A DNA stretch of 64,000 bases from Devosia sp. YR412 (GTDB lineage: Bacteria > Pseudomonadota > Alphaproteobacteria > Rhizobiales > Devosiaceae): NCBI RefSeq assembly GCF_900110945.1, contig NZ_FOFL01000005.1:1-64000 (forward strand), written 5' to 3'. This document shows, one piece after another, positions 59,008-64,000 of the stretch. The position numbers were made by a program, and so were the translations under genes. The notes below the pieces were generated by a model. That model made no database searches. It was not told where the DNA came from and was given only the letters and a program-made list of their open reading frames with translations. Position 1 is the stretch's first letter. The number at the start of each line of letters is the position of its first letter.

Positions 59008-59489
59008 TGGCGATTTCCATCGCCATCGAGACGGCCTTGCAGGACGATGTGCGCGTGCTTGTCGGCAAGCTCAATGCGCATCTGCAGCCGCTGTCGCCCC
59101 CTGAATTCCAGTTCAAGATGACCGTGGAACAGATGGCTGGCGCCGATACCACGGTGTTCGTGGCTCGGGATGAGGCCGGCCGGGCTATCGGCATGGGTGC
59201 TCTCAAGGTGCATTCGGCCGAGTTGGGCGAGGTCAAGCGCATGTTCACCGACCCAGCGGTGCGTGGTCAACGCGTCGGTTCGGCGCTACTGGAAGCGATT
59301 GTCAGCCTGGCGCGCGACAAGGGTCTGCCGATCGTAATGCTGGAAACGGGCGGCCTGGCAGAAATGCCGGAGGCCCATCGGCTTTACACGAGGGCCGGTT
59401 TTACGCAGCGTGGCCCCTTCCTTAACTATCCCGATAGCCAGTGGTCGGCATTTTTCGAAATGCCGCTGAATCAGGAACAGCCCGCATGA
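59007..59489 (+). CDS. GNAT family N-acetyltransferase
   Basis: 160-aa GCN5-related acetyltransferase. The acetyl-CoA pyrophosphate loop is RGQRVGSALLEAIV following MFTDPAV, and the last strand region reads LYTRAGFTQRGPFLNY. The ATG overlaps the gatC stop (TAATG) and its own stop overlaps the next gene (ATGA), so it is translated as part of the gat transcript. Substrate unknown; it resembles small cytosolic GNATs acting on amino acids or small amines. Confidence 0.9.
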   Translation: MAISIAIETALQDDVRVLVGKLNAHLQPLSPPEFQFKMTVEQMAGADTTVFVARDEAGRAIGMGALKVHSAELGEVKRMFTDPAVRGQRVGSALLEAIVSLARDKGLPIVMLETGGLAEMPEAHRLYTRAGFTQRGPFLNYPDSQWSAFFEMPLNQEQPA

Positions 59490-59974
59490 CGTTTCGCCTC
59501 GCGACAGTGCTGATGCTGGCCTCGATCGGCTCCGCCATGGCGGCCGACCAGTATGACGCGGTCTATGCCACCGATCCGGCCGCTTGCGAGCGCACCGGCG
59601 AAGACCTCGGCCAGGCGCTGTTCGAGCTGCAGGCTGCGGTGGTGGCACCGCGCGTCGGCATCTGGATGGGCGAGTTGCAGTGCATCTTCAATGATGTGCG
59701 CATGAACCCGTCGCCCTGGGGCGCCGTCGAAGACCTCTATGCCACGGCGCGCTGCGACGGCCCCTATCTGGCCTTCATCGACCAGGTCGCGATCACCTCG
59801 GATACGAGCAATATCAACCTGGCCTGGGGCGACCAGGACGGCACGCCGCCGGCGAGGGTCGAAGTGCTCTCGATGAAGCACGGTGAAAGCACCGATGCCG
59901 AGCGCGACCCGCAGGATTATGCCGGCGTTCATACGCTGTGCGAAGGCCTGACCGCCGCGGACCTCGTGCCATGA
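59486..59974 (+). CDS. secreted four-cysteine protein, copy A
   Basis: 162-aa protein of unknown function with a clear signal peptide (MTFRLATVLMLASIGSAMA, cleavage after AMA near residue 19). The mature part has exactly four cysteines: 34, 66, 90 and 152, so two disulfides are likely in the periplasm. The next gene is a paralog: both show AC at the first cysteine, a hydrophobic-x-C-x-F-x-D motif at the second (LQCIFND here) and A-x-C at the third. ATG 59486 overlaps the GNAT stop. I recognise no named family. Confidence 0.75.
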   Translation: MTFRLATVLMLASIGSAMAADQYDAVYATDPAACERTGEDLGQALFELQAAVVAPRVGIWMGELQCIFNDVRMNPSPWGAVEDLYATARCDGPYLAFIDQVAITSDTSNINLAWGDQDGTPPARVEVLSMKHGESTDAERDPQDYAGVHTLCEGLTAADLVP

Positions 59975-60426
59975 TGCGGCTGGCGCTGGCCCTTGCGATG
60001 CTGGCGACGCCCGTTGTGGCGCAGGAAGACATGGTCATTGATCAGACCAGGATCTATGCCAGCGATGCAAAGGCCTGTGCGGCCATGGAGGCCAAGGGCA
60101 TTGATGCCTTCATGGACAGCGATTTCCTGGCGCTGAAATTCCCCGACGGCATCCAGTCGATGGAATTTCACTGCAATTTCTATGACATCAAGAGCCGGCC
60201 CAATACGCCGCTGCTGCATGTCGATGCCGTGTGCGAGGCGCCGGGCGAGGTCTATCCCGATACGCTGGCCATCGCCCCCTATGATGACAAGACCATTCAA
60301 GTCGTTTCCAGCTATGATGCAATGATGGTGACGACTGGCATTTACGAGCCGCCCGGCCCGACCACCAATCCCGGCGTGACCCTCTATACCCGCTGCGACA
60401 ATCTGAGCGAGATTTCCGTTGACTGA
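59971..60426 (+). CDS. secreted four-cysteine protein, copy B
   Basis: 151-aa protein of unknown function with signal peptide [18 protein letters not shown]. Cysteines are at 36, 68, 88 and 142. The first spacing (32 residues) is identical to copy A and the motif FHCNFYD matches LQCIFND. Identity outside these motifs is low, so the duplication is old. The ATG at 59971 overlaps the copy A stop (ATGA), and its 3' end overlaps the gatA TTG start by 8 bases. Both copies are thus fixed within the gat transcript. Confidence 0.75.
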   Translation: MMRLALALAMLATPVVAQEDMVIDQTRIYASDAKACAAMEAKGIDAFMDSDFLALKFPDGIQSMEFHCNFYDIKSRPNTPLLHVDAVCEAPGEVYPDTLAIAPYDDKTIQVVSSYDAMMVTTGIYEPPGPTTNPGVTLYTRCDNLSEISVD

Positions 60427-61903
60427 CCTGACCAAACTGAGCCTCTCCGATGCGGCCAAGGGCCTCAAGGCCAAGAGCTTCACCGCAACCGAACTGACCG
60501 GCGCCTATCTTAAGGCGATCGAGGCAGCCAATCCGAGCCTCAACGCCTATGTGGCGGTGACGCCGGACCAGGCGCTGGAGATGGCCAAGGCCAGCGACGA
60601 AAAGCTCGTGCAGGGGCAGGGTGGTCCGCTGGAAGGCATTCCGCTGGGCGTCAAGGACCTGTTCGCCACCAAGGGCGTCCACACCCAGGCGGCCAGCCAT
60701 ATCCTCGACGGCTTCAAGCCGGAGTATGAGTCCACCGTCACCGCGAACCTGTGGCGCGACGGTGCGGTCATGTTGGGCAAGCTCAACATGGACGAATTCG
60801 CCATGGGCTCGTCCAACGAAACCTCCTATTACGGCCCCGTCGTCAGCCCGTTCCGCGCCGAAGGCAGCAATGCCAACCTGGTGCCCGGCGGCTCCTCGGG
60901 TGGCTCGGCCGCGGCCGTCTCCGCCTGGCTCTGCGCCGGTGCGACGGCAACCGATACCGGCGGCTCGATTCGCCAGCCGGCCGCGTTCACCGGCACCGTC
61001 GGCATCAAGCCGACCTATGGCCGTGCCTCGCGCTGGGGTACGGTTGCCTTCGCCTCCTCGCTCGACCAAGCCGGCCCGATCGCCCGCACGGTAGAAGACG
61101 CTGCCATGCTGCTGACCTCGATGTCGGGCTATGACGTCAAGGATTCCACCAGCGTCGATCTTGCTGTGCCGGATTTTGCCGCTGCCGTCGAGCGCGGCGT
61201 CAAGGGTCTGACCATCGGCGTTCCCAAGGAATACCGCATGGAGGGCATGCCGGCCGAGATCGAAAAGCTCTGGGCCCAGGGCCTCGACTGGCTCAAGGCC
61301 GAGGGAGCGACGGTCAAGGACATCTCCCTGCCGCACACCAAATATGCCCTGCCGGCCTATTACATCGTGGCCCCGGCCGAAGCCTCGTCCAACCTCGCCC
61401 GCTATGACGGCGTCAAATATGGCCTCCGCGTCAGCGGCAAGGACATTACCGACATGTATGAGCTGACCCGCGCCGCCGGTTTCGGCCGCGAGGTGAAGCG
61501 CCGCATCATGATCGGCACCTATGTGCTCAGCGCCGGCTATTTCGACGCCTATTACGTCAAGGCGCAGAAGGTCCGCACACTGATCAAGAAGGATTTCGAG
61601 GACGCCTTCCATGCCGGCGTCGACGCTATCCTGACGCCAGCCACGCCATCCGCCGCCTTCGGCATTGGTGACGAGGCGCTGGCAGCTGATCCGGTGGCGA
61701 TGTATCTCAACGACGTTTTCACCGTGACGGTGAACATGGCGGGCCTGCCGGGCATTGCTGTTCCAGCCGGCAAGGATGCCGCCGGATTGCCGCTTGGCCT
61801 GCAGCTGATCGGCAAGCCATTTGACGAAGAAACGCTGTTCGCAGCGGCCCGCGTCATCGAAAAAAGCGCTGGCGGCGACTTCGCGCCCAAGCCCTGGTGG
61901 TAA
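60419..61903 (+). CDS. gatA: Asp-tRNA(Asn)/Glu-tRNA(Gln) amidotransferase subunit A
   Basis: GatA, 494 aa, an amidase-signature enzyme releasing ammonia from glutamine for GatB. The Ser-cisSer-Lys triad is Lys79 (LGVKDLF), Ser159 (PGGSSGGS) and Ser183 ([10 protein letters not shown]), with the same spacing as in S. aureus GatA. The start is a TTG at 60419 inside the end of the preceding gene; no closer ATG exists. GatB, usually close by, is not in the window to its right end. Confidence 0.96.
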   Translation: MTDLTKLSLSDAAKGLKAKSFTATELTGAYLKAIEAANPSLNAYVAVTPDQALEMAKASDEKLVQGQGGPLEGIPLGVKDLFATKGVHTQAASHILDGFKPEYESTVTANLWRDGAVMLGKLNMDEFAMGSSNETSYYGPVVSPFRAEGSNANLVPGGSSGGSAAAVSAWLCAGATATDTGGSIRQPAAFTGTVGIKPTYGRASRWGTVAFASSLDQAGPIARTVEDAAMLLTSMSGYDVKDSTSVDLAVPDFAAAVERGVKGLTIGVPKEYRMEGMPAEIEKLWAQGLDWLKAEGATVKDISLPHTKYALPAYYIVAPAEASSNLARYDGVKYGLRVSGKDITDMYELTRAAGFGREVKRRIMIGTYVLSAGYFDAYYVKAQKVRTLIKKDFEDAFHAGVDAILTPATPSAAFGIGDEALAADPVAMYLNDVFTVTVNMAGLPGIAVPAGKDAAGLPLGLQLIGKPFDEETLFAAARVIEKSAGGDFAPKPWW

Positions 61904-61922
61904 GCATGACGGGCCGTACCAC

Positions 61923-61951
61923 TTGATCGGGACGGCTTTCCGCCTTATTTG
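61923..61951 (+). promoter_or_regulatory. candidate promoter of the Trp-rich small protein gene
   Basis: TTGATC (61923-61928) and TATTTG (61946-61951) are 17 bases apart in the 120-base gap after gatA. Confidence 0.4.
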
Positions 61952-62023
61952 GCGCCAATGCACAAATTGAAATTGGTTGTGACGCCGCCAAGGCAGGCGT
62001 CCGGGCCGACAAGGGTTTCACCG

Positions 62024-62341
62024 ATGGCCGCTGACATTTTCACCTCGCTCGACTGGTCCGAGCCGCCCAAGGACATGAGCAAGCCGCTCCAGGCCTTGTG
62101 GTGGCTGAAGAAGGGCGAGCTGCGCGTCGGCGCTGAATGGGAGCAGGCGCATAACATCGTCCAGGCGATGGAGGGCGTACAGGCTTTCGACTGGGTCCAT
62201 GCCCTGATGCACTGGATCGAAGCCGACATGGGCAATGCCGACTACTGGTATCGCCGCGCCGGCAAGCGCCGCGCCACGGCCAGCGTCGCCAGCGAGTGGG
62301 AACATATCGCCGCAGCGCTGAGCGAAGTCACCAAACACTAA
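62024..62341 (+). CDS. conserved Trp-rich small protein
   Basis: 105-aa cytosolic protein, function unknown. It has eight tryptophans, in motifs LDWSEPPKDM, PLQALWWLKKGEL, GAEWEQAHNIVQ, DWVHALMHWIEAD and DYWYRRAGK. The dense aromatic and His pattern (AHxxVQ, VHALMHWIE) suggests a helical bundle. I remember similar unnamed proteins in rhizobiales. ATG 62024 is the family-like start; 25 upstream codons are open but run into the promoter candidate. It is convergent with the DUF998 gene, 3 bases apart. Confidence 0.75.
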   Translation: MAADIFTSLDWSEPPKDMSKPLQALWWLKKGELRVGAEWEQAHNIVQAMEGVQAFDWVHALMHWIEADMGNADYWYRRAGKRRATASVASEWEHIAAALSEVTKH

Positions 62342-62344
62342 GGC

Positions 62345-62980
62345 CTAGGCGCGGGTGAAATGCCCGCGCAGGATCAGCGTGCCCGCCACGACATACCAGA
62401 TCGTATGAGGCCAGGCGGCAATGCGCTCCATGGTGCCGCGGCCAAACCCGAGGTAGAGCTCCAGCGCATAGAGCACGAAGGCGACGAGCGTGATCGCCCC
62501 GGTCGCCAGCGTGTATATGGCAAAGCCGCGATACTGGCGCCACAGCACCGCGCTCATCGCCAGCATGCCGAAACCGGCAACGAACAGCGCCAGAACCGCG
62601 CCGATCATATGCATCGGCAGCGACACATCGAGCGGGAACAGCCCGACCAGCATGCTACCATCGCCGCCACCGACGGCCAGCAGCCACAGCGCTGCCGTGG
62701 TCAGATGCCCCTGCGGCCAGAGCTTGCGCGTGAACCACACGCCCAGCACCACCAGCGCGCCATTGATAAACATGCCCGCGTTGAACACCAGGCTCAGTGG
62801 CGAGCAGTCGGCACCGAAGTTGCCTGGGTCAGCGCCATCGCAATTGGTGAGGCCGAGCAGGCTGATGTCCATATGGGCGAGCGAATAGCCCGGGAAGGCG
62901 GCTTGCGCCAGCGCTTGGGCGATGAAGAATTCGACGGTCAGCAGCCAAAAAATTGCACCAAGGCGAATCTGGCTGGTCAT
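62345..62980 (-). CDS. DUF998 family membrane protein
   Basis: 211-aa integral membrane protein with about six hydrophobic segments. The pattern AAFPGYSLAHMDISLLG, SLVFNAGMFINGALV and MHMIGAVLALFVAGFGML fits the DUF998 family, whose function is unknown. Two cysteines, in NCDGADPGNFGADCSP, could form a disulfide in the first outside loop. ATG 62980 starts MTSQIRLGAIFWLL. No partner gene is linked. Confidence 0.8.
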   Translation of the reverse strand: MTSQIRLGAIFWLLTVEFFIAQALAQAAFPGYSLAHMDISLLGLTNCDGADPGNFGADCSPLSLVFNAGMFINGALVVLGVWFTRKLWPQGHLTTAALWLLAVGGGDGSMLVGLFPLDVSLPMHMIGAVLALFVAGFGMLAMSAVLWRQYRGFAIYTLATGAITLVAFVLYALELYLGFGRGTMERIAAWPHTIWYVVAGTLILRGHFTRA

Positions 62981-63141
62981 GGGCGCTCCATCTGGCTTTG
63001 GCGCAGTGGGCTATGGAGCAGGGGATTTGTCAAATCACCGCTGCAGGGAACCGCCGCAGCAATTCCGCAAGCCGGGCGGTTGAATTCGTCACGTAGTCGG
63101 TGCAAACCAGCAACAGCAAGTAAGCCAGACTGGAAGCCGCC

Positions 63142-63453
63142 GTGACCGCCACCAAATCACCCGACGCCTGCGCCACCAAGGATGATGTCCGCGCCGAGAT
63201 CGATCGCATCGATCATGCGCTGCTGGCGCTGTTTGCCGAGCGGCACCAATATGTAACGCGCATGGCCCAGATCAAGACCGATCCGCATGAGGCGCGCGAC
63301 CCGGCCCGCATCGAGGCGGTGATCGCCAAGGTCCGTGATCGCAGTTTGGCTCTTGATCTTGACGAGGATCAGGCCGAACTTGTCTGGCGGACCCTGATCG
63401 ATTGGAACATCAATTACGAGAAGGGCATCATCGCGGCGCGGCGCCGCGGCTAG
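63142..63453 (+). CDS. AroQ-type chorismate mutase
   Basis: 103-aa all-helical chorismate mutase of the AroQ class, converting chorismate to prephenate for phenylalanine and tyrosine. Pattern: RAEIDRIDHALLALFAERHQYVTRMAQIK is seen in pieces (EIDRIDHALLALFAER and RMAQIK), then RDPARIEAVIAKVRD. It could instead be a PchB-like isochorismate pyruvate lyase, but no siderophore gene is near. The start is GTG 63142 with CTGGAAG upstream. It draws on the same chorismate pool as trpE in this window. A GNAT gene follows after 17 bases. Confidence 0.88.
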   Translation: MTATKSPDACATKDDVRAEIDRIDHALLALFAERHQYVTRMAQIKTDPHEARDPARIEAVIAKVRDRSLALDLDEDQAELVWRTLIDWNINYEKGIIAARRRG

Positions 63454-63470
63454 TCGTGCAGGAGGCCAGC

Positions 63471-63980
63471 ATGCCCGGGATCAGCATTCGCAAGGCGGAA
63501 AAGACCGACGCCCATCGCCTGGCCGATATCGCCTATCGCGCCTGGGAGGCTGGGATTTATCCGCTGCTGACCAAGCATGACGGCATGCGGGAAGCCGAGC
63601 AGAAGCGCCTGTCGCAGGCTGTGGCGGAAACGCTCAACCGCATTATCATCGCTGAAGTGGATGGCATTGTCGTGGCCTGGTGCTCGCGCTCGGCCCGCCG
63701 CGCCTATATCCCCTTCCTCTTCGTCATGCCGGAACTGCAGGGGCACGGCATTGGCTCGATGCTGCTGCGCCGCATGGAAAGCATGCTCGAACTGGAAGGC
63801 GCCGAACGCGTCCAGCTCGAAACCCCGGCCGATAATGTCCGCGCCGTACGCTTTTACGAAAAGCAGGGCTATCGCATCCTGGCCCTGCGCCCCGATGGCC
63901 GCGCCGCGCACGAACCCTTTATGAGCGTCCATCTCGAAAAGCGCCTGGCGCCGTTTTACGGCGAGATCGACGACGACTGA
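63471..63980 (+). CDS. GNAT family N-acetyltransferase
   Basis: 169-aa GCN5-related acetyltransferase. The acetyl-CoA loop is ELQGHGIGSMLLRRMES and the C-terminal NVRAVRFYEKQGYRIL motif is complete. GGAGG lies before ATG 63471; the frame is open further upstream inside the chorismate mutase gene but is not family-like. It is cotranscribed with the chorismate mutase. Substrate unknown. The last 20 bases of the window beyond its stop hold nothing assignable. Confidence 0.9.
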   Translation: MPGISIRKAEKTDAHRLADIAYRAWEAGIYPLLTKHDGMREAEQKRLSQAVAETLNRIIIAEVDGIVVAWCSRSARRAYIPFLFVMPELQGHGIGSMLLRRMESMLELEGAERVQLETPADNVRAVRFYEKQGYRILALRPDGRAAHEPFMSVHLEKRLAPFYGEIDDD

Positions 63981-64000
63981 CGCCCCGCATCGGCGAATGT

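Overview
The window looks like a chromosomal segment of an alphaproteobacterium of the order Hyphomicrobiales (Rhizobiales). A Devosia-like genome is my best guess from memory of gene order and protein flavour; no search was possible. Support comes from the GC-rich coding sequence, dense operons joined by ATGA, GTGA or TGATG overlaps, the order rpsB-tsf-pyrH-frr-uppS-cdsA-rseP-bamA-lpxD-fabZ-lpxA-lpxB-gltA, GAAC-N7-GAAC / GTTC-N7-GTTC SOS boxes in front of lexA, and a 44-bp palindromic repeat of rhizobial type. I saw no rRNA, tRNA, CRISPR array, transposase, integrase or phage gene.

Layout. 0.4-12.4 kb (+): translation and envelope supercluster, covering ribosomal protein S2, EF-Ts, UMP kinase, ribosome recycling factor, undecaprenyl-PP and CDP-diglyceride synthesis, RseP, BamA and lipid A synthesis. 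The common neighbours dxr and lpxI are missing from their usual places. 12.4-17.4 kb: gltA and gltX (-), then comEC (+). 17.4-23.9 kb: a sugar-acid catabolic block (GH42 beta-galactosidase, SMP-30 lactonase, KDPGal aldolase, KDGal kinase, and a divergent xylonate-type dehydratase), which reads as an oxidative galactose route. 24.0-33.0 kb (-): cold-shock protein, lexA with two SOS boxes, moeA-moaC, trpC-trpD-trpG-trpE and a PpiD-like chaperone. 33.2-41.0 kb (mostly +): tpiA, secG, pyrG, a DUF4169 protein, a Gfo/Idh/MocA oxidoreductase, an MHS transporter, a VOC protein (-) and eno. 41.0-45.3 kb: Arr-type ADP-ribosyltransferase, AMP nucleosidase, a gene-free stretch ending in a + strand terminator (candidate small RNA), DUF1801, folD and DUF1643.

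45.3-52.3 kb (-): metH, preceded by a perfect 24-bp palindrome over its -10 box and followed by a small CobW-like protein without a P-loop; then topA. 52.5-58.0 kb: an aldo/keto reductase (+), then dprA-plsY-pyrC'-pyrB-ruvX (-). The dihydroorotase lacks its zinc HxH motif. 58.1-64.0 kb (mostly +): a degenerate UlaG-like protein, and gatC and gatA separated by a GNAT and two tandem secreted paralogs with matching cysteines, then a Trp-rich small protein, a DUF998 membrane protein (-), a chorismate mutase and a second GNAT. gatB is not in the window.

Most of the window is core genome. The parts most worth a second look are the secreted pair inside gatC-gatA, the CobW-like companion of metH with its palindromic operator, the candidate small RNA near 43.3 kb, and the two Trp codons in a short frame between trpE and trpG.
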